A program made the translations under genes and the position numbers. A stretch of 64,000 nt of DNA. It comes from DASXVU01 sp963732855. Lineage in GTDB: Archaea; Thermoplasmatota; Thermoplasmata; Methanomassiliicoccales; UBA472. The DNA is taken from the NCBI GenBank assembly GCA_963732855.1, contig CAVTBB010000005.1, forward strand, positions 62,001 through 126,000. Reading direction: 5' to 3'. Shown piece after piece: positions 8,252 through 18,048 of this stretch. The notes under the pieces were generated by a model. The model was given only the letters and a program-made list of their open reading frames with translations. It was not told the DNA's origin and searched no databases. Position 1 is the stretch's first letter, and each line of letters starts with the position of its first letter.

Positions 8252-10154
8252 TCCCTGCCCCCCATGTCGAGCATCTCGTACACCTGTTTCATGTCCAATG
8301 AACCTTTCAGGGCTGTGGCGATGCGCTCAATGCTCTCGTCCACGGATGTGTCATAGTCCTTGACCGTAGGATCGTCATCGGGCCTGGCATCCTCCCTGCA
8401 TACCTTGGATAGGAAGAACCTCCGGAAGGCAGGCAGGTCGAAGGATCCGTGCAGATATGAGCCCATGACCATGCCGTCGACCGAGACCGCACCGTCCAGG
8501 TGCTTTCCCGAGAGGTCCTCGATATCGAACAAGGGAAGTGAGAGGCCGCGCTCGGTCATTCCCATATGTATCTCGTATCCGCGCACTGGGCCCAGGTCCT
8601 CCTGCCCCTTGATCAGTCCAGTGACCTGGACGGTCCTCTTGTCATAGGAGTCGAAGCTCGTGACCACATCTAGAAGACCCAGTCCCTCAATGGTCCCGGC
8701 CACCTTGCCTTCTAGGCCGTGCTCGTCCCTGAGCTCGACCCCCAGCATCTGGAAGCCGCCGCATACGCCGAGGATAGGGACCTTGCCCCGGAGCAAGCAT
8801 ATCTCCCTGTCGAAGCCTTTCTCCCGCATCCAAGCCAGGTCGTCAATGGTGTTCTTCGTACCCGGATGATCAATGCCGCGCATTCGCTCGCTTCCGAAGC
8901 GTCATCCAGGAAACGGACGACCACGCCCGGTTCCAGCGACAAGGCATCGAAATCGGTGAAATTGGAGATCCTAGGCAGACGCACAACGCCGACGACGATC
9001 GAACCTTCCCTCGCATGGTCCCCTAGGAACATCGAGTCCTCGTCCGGCAGGTCCAGCTCAATGTGAGGGACAACACCGAGGACAGGGATACCAGTCAGCC
9101 GTTCGATCTCCTCAAATCCCTCGGCAAGCGATTCGGTCGAACCATGCATGTTGGTGACGATGATGCCTCCGAACATCCTCCTCTGTTGCTCGGGCAAAAG
9201 CATGATTGTCCCATACATGTAGGCGAACGCACCGCCCCATTCTATATTGACCACGAGAACGCATCTGGCCCCGGCGATCTCCGCCGTCCTCATGTTGACG
9301 ATGTCGTGCTCGGACATGTTTATCTCCGCCGGGCTGCCCGCACCCTCGATGACGATGAAATCGGATATTTTGGAGAGCAGCTCGATGTTCCGCCTGACGA
9401 TCTCCACACCCTCGGTGTCGGTGAACTCCCCATAATACTGCTTGACGTCCATGTCCTTGTACGGACGACCTTCCACGATGACCTGGGATATTGAATCGCC
9501 CTTGGGCTTTAGCAGTATCGGGTTCATGTGGCTGTTCGGTCTTGTCCTTGCCCCCCGGGCTTGCAGCTCTTGCGCTCGAGCGATCTCTTCCCCATCGTCA
9601 GTGACGACCGAGTTGAGGGACATGTTCTGCGCTTTGAATGGGGCGACCGAGTATCCCATGTTTGAGAAGATTCGGCAGAAAGCTGTGCACATCAATGACT
9701 TGCCCGCGCCGGACGTCGCCCCCATTACCATGAGCCGCTTGGCTTTCTTGAAGTGGCGGGATTCCAGTCTCGACTTGATTTCCATAAGATCCTGATGTGA
9801 TATCTCATCGGCATTCCTATCGCCCACTTGCAGGAAAAAATCAGTGACCACCTCATGCCGATGTGTCCAAAAGCAATCCTTGCAGCTCCATACCAGGCCT
9901 TTCTTCCCTTCGACCATCTCGCCCAGGTCGGCGTCCATACAGGGATAGAAGGGGCAGAAGCATAGGGAGCAGTTCTGCCCCCTGAAATGACAAGGATAGT
10001 ATTCGCAGGAGGAATTGGTGCCAATATCTCCGGCGGTCAGTTCCTCGGCGATCTTTTCCACGAATTTTCGCAATTTAGGCCTCCATTTCCACTGCGTCGT
10101 CGTGAGTTGGATGAACCATCCAATATAGTTAGGAATGCTGTATGCCTTGACCAT
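8248..10154 (-). CDS. cobQ: cobyric acid synthase with N-terminal cysteine-rich domain, frameshifted
   Basis: CobQ amidates four side chains of adenosylcobyrinate a,c-diamide in B12 synthesis. Residues 1-110 form a cysteine-rich module (C50, C55, C62, C65, C67, C72, C91, C94) resembling the small Cys-rich zinc-finger-like domain known from archaea. The ATPase domain follows, with P-loop GATSGAGKS at 145-153. The glutaminase domain lies in a shifted frame from about 8866, with GVCGGFQMLG (nucleophile Cys) and SYLHGSF (His). One missing base in ATCATCCGGG at 8860-8866 breaks the junction; adding a C restores LIIPGTKNTIDDLAW. The start at 10154 follows a purine-rich GGGGGGAGAG. Confidence 0.9.
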
Positions 10155-10481
10155 TATTAAAGCATCTCTCCCCCCTACCATATACATGTCATGCCTGCTG
10201 GATGGCGTTTCGTTACGAAAGTTCGCACCCTTCTTTAGTATTATTAACTGTGTCAAAGCCGACGAAACATATTTAAATCCCGTTGGATACTTCAGGGTCT
10301 GGAAAAGCACTACGCTTTCCGATATCACATTCACAATCATAACCCATTCACCCCCGTCTAAGCGGGACTCACCAAAGAATGGCATGCCTGCGGGAGCGCT
10401 AAAGCAAGGCTTCCGTGGAGGATATTGCGGCTGGTATTTGAGAGTGTAGCGGATTTTCCAAGGAACGAGGTGAATTAATCA
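10155..10481. promoter_or_regulatory. divergent cobQ/dnaG control region
   Basis: This 327-bp stretch holds no gene I can support. On the minus strand TTTAAATATG (about 10267-10276) is a good TATA box reading toward cobQ. That places transcription start near 10245 and leaves a leader of about 90 nt, long for an archaeon and worth a look for RNA structure. For dnaG the only visible signal is GAGGTGA a few bases upstream of its ATG. Confidence 0.45.
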
Positions 10482-12017
10482 ATGAACATTGATCCCAGCA
10501 CCACTAAGTACCTGGTAAGGGCGAGGCTCAACGCAGATGGCATCGTCGAGAAGCCAGACGTTGTGGGTGCAATTTTCGGACAGACAGAAGGTCTGCTCGG
10601 TGACGAACTTGATCTCAGAGATTTGCAGAAAAGCGGCCGGATCGGGAGGATCGAGGTCGACGTGCACTCGAAACAGGGCAAATCCGAAGGCGAGATCTTA
10701 ATCCCATCGAGCCTGGACCAGGTCGAGACCGTCATTCTGGCCTCGGCACTTGAGACCATCGACCGGGTCGGACCATGCAAGGCCAAGATCACCGTCGAGT
10801 CGATCGAGGATGTCAGGGTCGTCAAGCGCGCCAAGATCATCGACCGTGCCCGCGAGTTGCTCACGGAGCTCATCAAGCAGTCTAAGACCAGCGGCGTCGA
10901 TCTGACCGAGAGCGTCAGGCAGTCGGTGCAGGTCGAAGAGGTCATCTACTACGGTAAGGAGCGTCTACCCGCTGGACCGAACGTCCCGGATTCTGATGCG
11001 ATCATCGTCGTGGAAGGGCGGTCCGATGTGCTCAACCTGCTGAAGTCCGGCATTAAGAACGCCATCGCCGTCGAGGGAACGAACATCCCCAAGACCATCA
11101 TGGAGCTGTCCAAGGAACGCGTCATCACTGCGTTCGTAGACGGGGACCGGGGCGGAGAGCTCATCCTCAGGGAATTGTTCCAGGTGGCCGAGGTTGACTT
11201 CGTCGCCCGTGCGCCTCGTGCACACGAGGTGGAGGAGCTGACCCAGAAACAGATCATGAAATGCCTGCGCAACAAGATCCCGGGAGAGCAGTTCATGGAA
11301 ATGTTCGGGCTTGAGGCGGACGGGACTGAAAAGAAGAACGGCCGTTCCGACAAGGCGGAGAAGCTGGAACGCTTCCAGAAGGAGGACAAGGCAGAACGCG
11401 CCACCGAGGACAGGGTGGATGCCGATGAGAAACCCTTCGAGAAGCCGGCACCGGTCGAGGCCCCGGCACCAAAGCAGGAGCGCGAGGAGAGGCCAAGGCA
11501 GGAGAGGCGCGAGGAGAGGCCAAGGCAGGAACGCCAAGAACAGCGCCGCGAGACCCCCGCACCAAGGCAGGAGCGCGAGGAACGCCGCCCTGAGAGGCGC
11601 GAGGAACCACGTGGCCGTGGCGGAGACCGCTACGAGAGGCGCGAGGAAAGGGCCCCATCGATGCCGGCTGAAGCGGCACCTGAGATGGCAATGGAGAGCT
11701 CGGACAAGGCCAAGAAACTTTCCGCAGCGCAGGAGAAGTACCGCGGAATGATCAACGAACTGTCGTCCACGTCCAAGGCCAAGATCATGGACCCGCAAGG
11801 CGCGATTCGCAAGGAAGTACCGGTGAAGGAGCTCGTCAACACCCTGAAGGCAGAGACTGAACCCATCTCCGCCGTGGTCTTCGACGGCATAATCACCCAG
11901 AGGATACTGGACATCGCGGCAGAACAAAAGATCGGCACCCTGGTCGGCACCAAGATGGGCAACATCACCAAACAGCCCAGCAGCGTTGACGTCTGGACCA
12001 AGGAAGATCTGAACTGA
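10482..12017 (+). CDS. dnaG: archaeal DnaG-type primase / exosome-associated DnaG
   Basis: Archaeal DnaG carries a bacterial-type TOPRIM domain. It has primase activity in vitro in some species and is a stable RNA-exosome subunit in others. Here the TOPRIM glutamate lies in VVEGRSD (E178) and the DxD in FVDGDRGG (D220, D222). The N-terminal domain begins MNIDPSTTKYLVRARL as in orthologues, and the conserved C-terminal domain (about 410-511) contains VVFDGIITQRILDIA. Residues 280-410 are an unusually long, low-complexity linker rich in Glu, Arg and Pro, built from near-repeats of REERPRQER. It lies 2 bp upstream of the AAA+ gene, in one operon. Confidence 0.95.
   Translation: MNIDPSTTKYLVRARLNADGIVEKPDVVGAIFGQTEGLLGDELDLRDLQKSGRIGRIEVDVHSKQGKSEGEILIPSSLDQVETVILASALETIDRVGPCKAKITVESIEDVRVVKRAKIIDRARELLTELIKQSKTSGVDLTESVRQSVQVEEVIYYGKERLPAGPNVPDSDAIIVVEGRSDVLNLLKSGIKNAIAVEGTNIPKTIMELSKERVITAFVDGDRGGELILRELFQVAEVDFVARAPRAHEVEELTQKQIMKCLRNKIPGEQFMEMFGLEADGTEKKNGRSDKAEKLERFQKEDKAERATEDRVDADEKPFEKPAPVEAPAPKQEREERPRQERREERPRQERQEQRRETPAPRQEREERRPERREEPRGRGGDRYERREERAPSMPAEAAPEMAMESSDKAKKLSAAQEKYRGMINELSSTSKAKIMDPQGAIRKEVPVKELVNTLKAETEPISAVVFDGIITQRILDIAAEQKIGTLVGTKMGNITKQPSSVDVWTKEDLN
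11484..11650 (+). repeat. dnaG: degenerate tandem repeat encoding the E/R/P-rich DnaG linker
   Basis: Units such as GAGGAGAGGCCAAGGCAGGA recur several times in slightly different spacing and encode REERPRQER-like blocks. The pattern suggests length variation by slippage within the linker. Confidence 0.7.
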
Positions 12018-12019
12018 AC

Positions 12020-13555
12020 ATGTCTGGAAAAGTGAACCTTCAGCGGGAACCCGACCTGCGGTCGATCGAGTCCACATCGGACATCGAGATACCGACGGAC
12101 CCGCTGATGCGGGTCATCGGCCAAGAAGAGGCCGTGACCCTGGCGCGCATCGCTGCTCGGCAGCGGCGCCATCTTTTACTCGTTGGACCGCCTGGCTGCG
12201 GGAAATCAATGATCGCCCAGGCTCTTTCTTTACATTTATCAGCTCCCAAAGAGGAGATCCGCATCGTGCATAACCCGGAGAACCCGGAACGCCCCACCGT
12301 CGAAGTGAAACGGGAGGACGAGGTTCGCCGGGAGCTCGAGTCGATGGGTTCCGCGGAAGGCGAGCTCATCGATCCGATCAACGCTCCCATCAACGTATCG
12401 GAGCGTCTCGGTTACCGGTGCAAGAACTGCGGTACCTATTCATCACCAAGGGAACGCTCCTGCCCCAAGTGTGCCAAGCCCAAAGGAGGGGACCAGCCCA
12501 ACCAGGCCAACCCATTCGGCGATCTGATGACCGGATTGTTCGAGCAGATCAACGCTGCCCAGGGACAGAACGCCTCTACAGGCAAGGAGAGGGTGACCAC
12601 AACCCGCAAGCGCTTCGGTAAGGAAGAGGTTGTTGTCTTCGAGCGCTGCGGCGAGATGATCCGAGTGCTGGACCAGGACGCCTTGGAGAAAAGGCGCGAA
12701 CTGGAGAAGGTCTCCCCGAGGAAAGTACTGGTCCCGCTGAACCGCAACCCTTTCGTACTTGCGACCGGTTCGTCCGAAACGGAACTGCTGGGTGACGTGA
12801 GGCACGATCCCTATGGCGGACACCCGCAGCTGGGAACGCAACCCTATGAAAGGGTGGTGCCAGGCGCGATTCATGAGGCCCATGAAGGTGTACTGTTCCT
12901 AGACGAACTTCCCCATCTGGGTCACATTCAGCGATTCATACTCACAGCCATGCAGGAGAAGCGCTTCCCCATCAGCGGACGCAACCCGCAGAGCGCCGGG
13001 GCCAGCGTTAAGGTGAACGACGTCCCCTGCGACTTCATATTCGTCGGGGCGTGCAACATACAGGACCTAGAGCAGGTCCTTTCTCCGCTGCGTTCGAGGA
13101 TCGCCGGCAATGGCTACGAGGTGCTGGTCAACACCACCATGGAGGACAATGACCAGAACCGAGCCCGCCTGGCACAGTTCATCGCGCAGGAGATCACGGT
13201 GGACGGCCGCATCCCGCAAGCGACCCGCGCCGCCGTGGAGGGCATCATCAAGGAAGCCCACCAACGCGCGAAACGCATTGATAATCAAACTAACGCACTC
13301 ACGCTGAGACTCAGGGAACTGGGCGGCCTGCTCAGAGCGGCCGGAGACATCGCCGTGGTCAACGGAGACCCGATGATCGATCTCAAGCACATCGACCAGG
13401 CGATCAAACGTTCCCGTTCCGCCGAAGACCAGATAAGGGACCGGTACGGCTCGTACACCAAAGGCCTGGGCACTGACATCTCGTCCGCCCAGAAGGAAAA
13501 ATCGCCCTATTATTTCCAGAATGAGACGGCCGACAAGGATACGATGTTCCACTGA
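12020..13555 (+). CDS. Lon-like AAA+ ATPase lacking a protease domain, with inserted zinc ribbon
   Basis: The 511-residue protein has Walker A GPPGCGKS at 56-63, Walker B GVLFLDEL and a helical lid domain, arranged as in archaeal LonB and Mg-chelatase-like ATPases. No Lon Ser-Lys protease domain follows. A zinc ribbon (C134, C137, C148, C151) is inserted between Walker A and Walker B. It starts 2 bp after dnaG, which suggests a joint role, perhaps remodelling of a DnaG-containing complex (inference). The family is clear; the biochemical activity is not. Confidence 0.85.
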   Translation: MSGKVNLQREPDLRSIESTSDIEIPTDPLMRVIGQEEAVTLARIAARQRRHLLLVGPPGCGKSMIAQALSLHLSAPKEEIRIVHNPENPERPTVEVKREDEVRRELESMGSAEGELIDPINAPINVSERLGYRCKNCGTYSSPRERSCPKCAKPKGGDQPNQANPFGDLMTGLFEQINAAQGQNASTGKERVTTTRKRFGKEEVVVFERCGEMIRVLDQDALEKRRELEKVSPRKVLVPLNRNPFVLATGSSETELLGDVRHDPYGGHPQLGTQPYERVVPGAIHEAHEGVLFLDELPHLGHIQRFILTAMQEKRFPISGRNPQSAGASVKVNDVPCDFIFVGACNIQDLEQVLSPLRSRIAGNGYEVLVNTTMEDNDQNRARLAQFIAQEITVDGRIPQATRAAVEGIIKEAHQRAKRIDNQTNALTLRLRELGGLLRAAGDIAVVNGDPMIDLKHIDQAIKRSRSAEDQIRDRYGSYTKGLGTDISSAQKEKSPYYFQNETADKDTMFH

Positions 13556-13990
13556 TCATAAGTGGAGCCGAAGGGTGTACCCGTCTTCGCCGTTGCTATA
13601 GTACTCCGAGATTCGCCCTGTCAGCATAAACCCGAACCTTTGGTAGAACCTTATTCCTGACAGGTTGCTGGCACGGACCTCGAGCGAGATGAAATGAACG
13701 CCCCTGTTCGCCCCTTCCATCAGGAACCGGGTGACCAGCATCGTTCCGATTCCGTGGTTCCGATACTCCTTCTTGACCGCCAGCATGAGGACCCTACACT
13801 CCACTTCCGAGGACAGGATGCCAAACAGGAAACCGACGATCCGGCCCATCTCCTCGACCACTAGAAATCCATTCGGCCAGTAAGGTGAAAGCTCGGTAAA
13901 GACACTGGGGTTGTACCGCTCCTTCAGATTGTTCGAGGCCAGATCGTACACTGCCCAAAGATCTGTTGGCCTGAAGGACCGGATCAGCAC
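13556..13990 (-). CDS. GNAT-family N-acetyltransferase (RimI-like)
   Basis: This 144-residue protein has the acetyl-CoA-binding motif A (VKKEYRNHGIGTMLVTRFL, with the RxxGxG signature) and the C-terminal FYQRFGFMLTGRISEYY segment typical of RimI/Naa10-like enzymes, which acetylate protein N-termini. Its end abuts the convergent AAA+ gene. The substrate is not certain. Confidence 0.88.
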   Translation of the reverse strand: MLIRSFRPTDLWAVYDLASNNLKERYNPSVFTELSPYWPNGFLVVEEMGRIVGFLFGILSSEVECRVLMLAVKKEYRNHGIGTMLVTRFLMEGANRGVHFISLEVRASNLSGIRFYQRFGFMLTGRISEYYSNGEDGYTLRLHL

Positions 13991-14004
13991 GCCAGTCGAT
14001 TGCG

Positions 14005-16005
14005 CTAACGATTCTTAATCTTTCTCAATGCAATCCACAGCACGCATGCCAGAACCCCGCCGCCTGCCGGAATGAAGATTAGGTAGTTCGGCTCCTCGGC
14101 GGCATCGGGCGGATTGATGATGACAAGAATCCTGGTGGTCGCGATGTTCTCGAATCGATCGGCCACCTTCAAAATAATGTCGTGGATCCCCAGTCCCAGG
14201 TATGTCATCACGTAGGAACCGTTCCAAGTAACACCGGTCAGACTGTCTCTCCATTGATAGGAGACTATTCCGGCATTGTCCCGGCTCTCCCTGGCATCCA
14301 GGATGACCGGTTGGCCTAAGATCAATGTCAGATTGTTCCACGGCAGAGAGATGCGGGGCGGGCCTGGATCGATGGCCCAGTCCTGCCAGAAGCAGTCCGC
14401 GAAGAAGGATGAGACCGCGAGTGAAGAGATGACCAGACCAACCTCCCGGTTCTGGAATACCGAAACGTCCACCCAATTGATGCTGGAGACCAGCACCTTG
14501 CTGTCGACTATGACCCCCTTGTTGTGCATGACTCCGAAATCGTGATACGCTGACACCAATCTCGCCTCGAGATCGATGCCCCTCTCTCGGGCCAACGAAT
14601 TCAGCGCATCGACCGTCATGGAATTGTTCCTGGTATCGGACGTGCTCACGAACGTCTCGTCCATGAGCACTCGTACCTGGACGCCCCTGTCCGCTGCATC
14701 GATTAACTCGTTCATTATCAGGTTCTTCTCTACCCAAGCCGGATCGATGTAGAGCTGTTCCACTAGTATCCTGGTCGTGGCCGAGGCGATGAGGTCGATC
14801 ATCCCTCGGTATGATGTATCCGGGGAGATGATCAGGGAAACGTCAGCCATAACCGGATCTGTAGTCCTTCCCTTGAGCGGGGGCAGTTCCACGTTCCCAG
14901 GCGGGGCATACCAATCCATGACCATTTCCGACGCCTCCCTTACATCACGCCGTTCCAATGATGAATCTTCCCGGAACATACTGGTCACATCAGCGGCCAG
15001 TTCATCGGATGCTACTGTCACCCCCCAACCCCGGTTCGATATCAGACCTCCCGCCCAATTCTCCGACATGACGGTGACCCGCGCCTTGTCAACGACAAGA
15101 TATTTCGCATGGAGACAGTCGTATCTTCGGTAGGTCAGATTAGAGGTCATGAGACGTACATCACAACCGGCTTGGACGAGCTTGACGATGGCAGTCTTAG
15201 AAGCGTTGGCCAATCCTGCGACCGGTTGCCCCTCGATCAATAGGGTCACTTCAACACCGCGAGCTTGGGCCTGGGCAAATGCCTCGACCACCGACTGGTC
15301 TTTCAGATCATAGACGCAGGCGTCGATAGTGGCCTGGGAATCAATGATCTCCCTGATCATCCGGTTCTGTGCACCTTCAGGGGATGTGAAAGGGTCCACC
15401 GAGGCCAGATGGGACATGAACCCGAGTTCCGACCTGCCAATGCATGAACTGCGCCAGTCTGTTGACGTATTTGTATCGTGGTGGTCAGCTTCGCGCACTG
15501 CCATATCTCCTTTTTTCAGAGGGGCATAAGGCATTCCTGACCAGCCAGAGGATGGCACGGCCGCCCCATAACAGAACGAGTCCATGACCCGACCACCCGG
15601 GTCGATGAGATCCACCTGATCCCCCTTATCAGAGAGAGCGAAGGTTCCATGCCTTTGCGCACGTCCGTCCTTGTAGGCAATCGCCTTCTCGTCGGGGTAA
15701 TAGGAATTGAAGAGAGATCCGTCAAGGCTGAAACTGAGACGATCGTCAGGAAGCAGAATGATGCTGGTGTTGACCTTGAGCCATCCTTCGCCGTCATCGA
15801 TGGTCCAGCCTATCGCATCGACCGTCAGGTTTGAAACGTTCTGGATGGTAACGATTTCCAAAGGCGTCGATGGTGCCACCCGAGTCAGGAGGAGCAAGGG
15901 GGTCGGCACCCCGTTGATCACCGCCTCCGTCAGTACGATGGGGGATGCGGCCATCAACAAGGAAAGCACTGCAAGGATAATGACCGGAGAGGTCCACCGA
16001 CGCAT
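14005..16005 (-). CDS. secreted, membrane-anchored phospholipase D-like protein
   Basis: The 666-residue protein begins with a signal peptide (about residues 1-27). A lamin-tail-like beta domain follows (about 30-150, with LSDKGDQVDLIDPGGRVMDS). Then come two PLD catalytic HKD motifs: H299-K301-D306 in HAKYLVVD and H494-K496-D501 in HNKGVIVD. A PKD/Ig-like beta domain and a single C-terminal transmembrane helix before RKIKNR complete it. The enzyme is expected outside the cell, tethered to the membrane. PLD-fold enzymes cleave phosphodiesters in lipids or nucleic acids; with this architecture a nuclease or a lipase is equally possible. Confidence 0.88.
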   Translation of the reverse strand: MRRWTSPVIILAVLSLLMAASPIVLTEAVINGVPTPLLLLTRVAPSTPLEIVTIQNVSNLTVDAIGWTIDDGEGWLKVNTSIILLPDDRLSFSLDGSLFNSYYPDEKAIAYKDGRAQRHGTFALSDKGDQVDLIDPGGRVMDSFCYGAAVPSSGWSGMPYAPLKKGDMAVREADHHDTNTSTDWRSSCIGRSELGFMSHLASVDPFTSPEGAQNRMIREIIDSQATIDACVYDLKDQSVVEAFAQAQARGVEVTLLIEGQPVAGLANASKTAIVKLVQAGCDVRLMTSNLTYRRYDCLHAKYLVVDKARVTVMSENWAGGLISNRGWGVTVASDELAADVTSMFREDSSLERRDVREASEMVMDWYAPPGNVELPPLKGRTTDPVMADVSLIISPDTSYRGMIDLIASATTRILVEQLYIDPAWVEKNLIMNELIDAADRGVQVRVLMDETFVSTSDTRNNSMTVDALNSLARERGIDLEARLVSAYHDFGVMHNKGVIVDSKVLVSSINWVDVSVFQNREVGLVISSLAVSSFFADCFWQDWAIDPGPPRISLPWNNLTLILGQPVILDARESRDNAGIVSYQWRDSLTGVTWNGSYVMTYLGLGIHDIILKVADRFENIATTRILVIINPPDAAEEPNYLIFIPAGGGVLACVLWIALRKIKNR

Positions 16006-16075
16006 GGTGTACGATGAGATGGAGGGCCGATATTCCGGTGCATTACTGTGAGCGTTAGAGAAGGGTTCGGATAGC

Positions 16076-16753
16076 TCAGATACCGCTGACCAGGTCTGAA
16101 AGTGCCTTGCGGACGTCGGCAGCCTTTACCACGCCAGAAGCCAAGAGGACACCTTTTGCACCAAGTTCAAGCGCCGCCCTGACGTCCTTCCCCGTCTTCA
16201 CTCCAGCGCCACAAAGCAATGGAATGTCGGCATCGACCCTGCGGACCGCATTGACCGCGTCGGAGACGACCTCAGGCCTTGCCGAGGTCACGGATATGTC
16301 CCCGCCAATGAGCTCCGGAGGCTCGACCGCGATAAAATCGGGCTTGAAGAATGCCACAGCGCCCGATGTCTCCGCCGAGTCGGCGCAGACGACGGACAGC
16401 AGACCGTTCGACCGGCAGGCTGCCACCGAGTTCTTGAGGTCGGTGATCTCGAGCCGGTGTTCAGAATGATTGATAAGGGAGCCGGCCGCCCCCGCCGACG
16501 CGATCATTTCCGGCGTGATCCAACCGGTGTTGGAGCCGGGCTTCCTCGCATCGACGTGCTGCGCCAGTACCGGGATGTTTACGGCCGCGGCGACCTTCGA
16601 CAGTTCGACCATCGGAGGGCATACCGCGACGCTTACCCCGGACTCCTCGGCAACCTGTTGGCATGCCAGCGCGACGGAGACGGCTTTGGCGCCTTCGACC
16701 TCGCGGTACACCTTGAAGTTGACGATGATGGCCGGGATAGCTATCTTACTCAA
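16076..16753 (-). CDS. tpiA: triosephosphate isomerase (archaeal type)
   Basis: The enzyme interconverts glyceraldehyde 3-phosphate and dihydroxyacetone phosphate. At 225 residues it has the short archaeal length. Catalytic residues are visible: N12 and K14 in VNFKVY, His in INHSEHR and Glu in AVEPPELIGG, with the phosphate-binding CGAGV and LLASGVV loops near the end. Its start overlaps the end of the FBP aldolase/phosphatase gene by 8 bp, so the two consecutive gluconeogenic enzymes are translationally coupled. Confidence 0.95.
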   Translation of the reverse strand: MSKIAIPAIIVNFKVYREVEGAKAVSVALACQQVAEESGVSVAVCPPMVELSKVAAAVNIPVLAQHVDARKPGSNTGWITPEMIASAGAAGSLINHSEHRLEITDLKNSVAACRSNGLLSVVCADSAETSGAVAFFKPDFIAVEPPELIGGDISVTSARPEVVSDAVNAVRRVDADIPLLCGAGVKTGKDVRAALELGAKGVLLASGVVKAADVRKALSDLVSGI

Positions 16754-17887
16754 TGTCTTCCATCCTTTCCTTCAGCTTGCTGAGGACGGCCGGGCGGGTG
16801 GTGTACTCCATCTCTTCCGGTCCAAGGATGCCAGGCATGAACGGACCCTGCTGTCGCAGGTAGATGCTGGCCTTGATGGCCTTCTGGCGGGCGGTGTCCC
16901 AACAGCTGCCGGAGAAGAAGTCCACCGGCTCGTGAACACCCATCGGGCTGCCCGGGTCTTCCAGACCCTGGATCTTTCCATGGCTGATCTGGAAACCGAG
17001 AGCACAGACGCGTGGCGGTCCGTCGAAGTATACCGGGTCGGAATCGGCGACGGAGCAGGGATACCATGCACCGATGTGCGATCCCCGCATCCAGCCTGCC
17101 ACCATGTACGGGTGCATATACGGCTGGAGTACCTCTCCGACCGCCGGGAACCCGGATTGGCATCTGACGACGCAGACCGGGTCGTCCTTGCCCACATACT
17201 TGCCGGCGCAAAGGTTAAGCTTCTCGGTGCTGACCACTGCCGAGACACCCATCTCCTTGTTCTTGCTGAAGATCCTCTTGATGGCGTATCTGGAAGTGTC
17301 GCCCAGAAGGCTGAGTATATCATACGATTCCTCGGGTGCCGACATCATGCACTTCTTCGAGTCGATAACGTCCTGTATCTCGAACCTAAAACCTTCATGC
17401 GCCTTCGGGTCGATGATGAGCCCAGTCGTGGTGAACGGGTCCATGAAGGTCCGGGTCAACGGCATCGAATATGCCGAGGGTTCTGTCTTGTCCGCCATGA
17501 AGAATACGATCGGTTCGAACCGCGTTCCACGAACTCCATCTCCGCGGCTCCCGGACCCATACCCCGAATGTTACCGCTGAACGCGTCCTTCAGGATGTCC
17601 TGGCCGGCGGCGTACATCTTCATATCCTTGGCCAGCTTGGCGGCGGTCTTGAACGCCTCCCATGCCAGTCCATGTACGTCGCAATGGTTCTCACCCTTGT
17701 TGTGGGTCATGAACAAGTTAATGTCATCCCCAACCCTAGTGACGTAGAAGTCGTTGATCGTACCCGCCTTGACGCCTTCCTTCAAGACGTCACCGCAGAC
17801 CGACATCATCTTCGGGTGGGGCTTTGAGTGCCCGCAAACCGATCCGACATCCGCCTTTATCACTGAAACAGTCACTTTGTCCGTCAT
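16746..17887 (-). CDS. fbp: bifunctional fructose-1,6-bisphosphate aldolase/phosphatase, frameshifted
   Basis: FBPA/P condenses triose phosphates and then dephosphorylates the product, giving one-way gluconeogenesis in archaea. The N-terminal part (MTDKVTVSVIKADVGSVCGH, then DVHGLAWEAF) and the C-terminal part (PSAYSMPLTRTFMDPFTTTG, then GSPMGVHEPVDFF) together give about 380 residues, the family length. They lie in different frames, joined at 17512-17526, where one missing base in CGCGGTTCGAACCG would restore VERGSEPIVFFMADKTEP. An essential gluconeogenic enzyme with one clean indel suggests sequence error. A TATA box (TTTTTATATAGGG on the minus strand, about 17931-17943) lies upstream. Confidence 0.92.
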
Positions 17888-18048
17888 GTGATTCCCATAC
17901 CTAGATTGAGTCTGTGAAATGCGATGACCCTATATAAAAATTGATAATCCGTTGACCGTGCTGGAATGGAGTTTGGGGGAATGTATCGAGCGGATCGTGC
18001 AATCAGCCGAGGGAAAGGAATAACCATTTATGGGCCATTACTACAAGC

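Noticed and set aside
10965..12077. 370-codon minus-strand frame across dnaG
   Set aside because: It is a mirror of the high-GC dnaG coding frame and has no motifs of its own.
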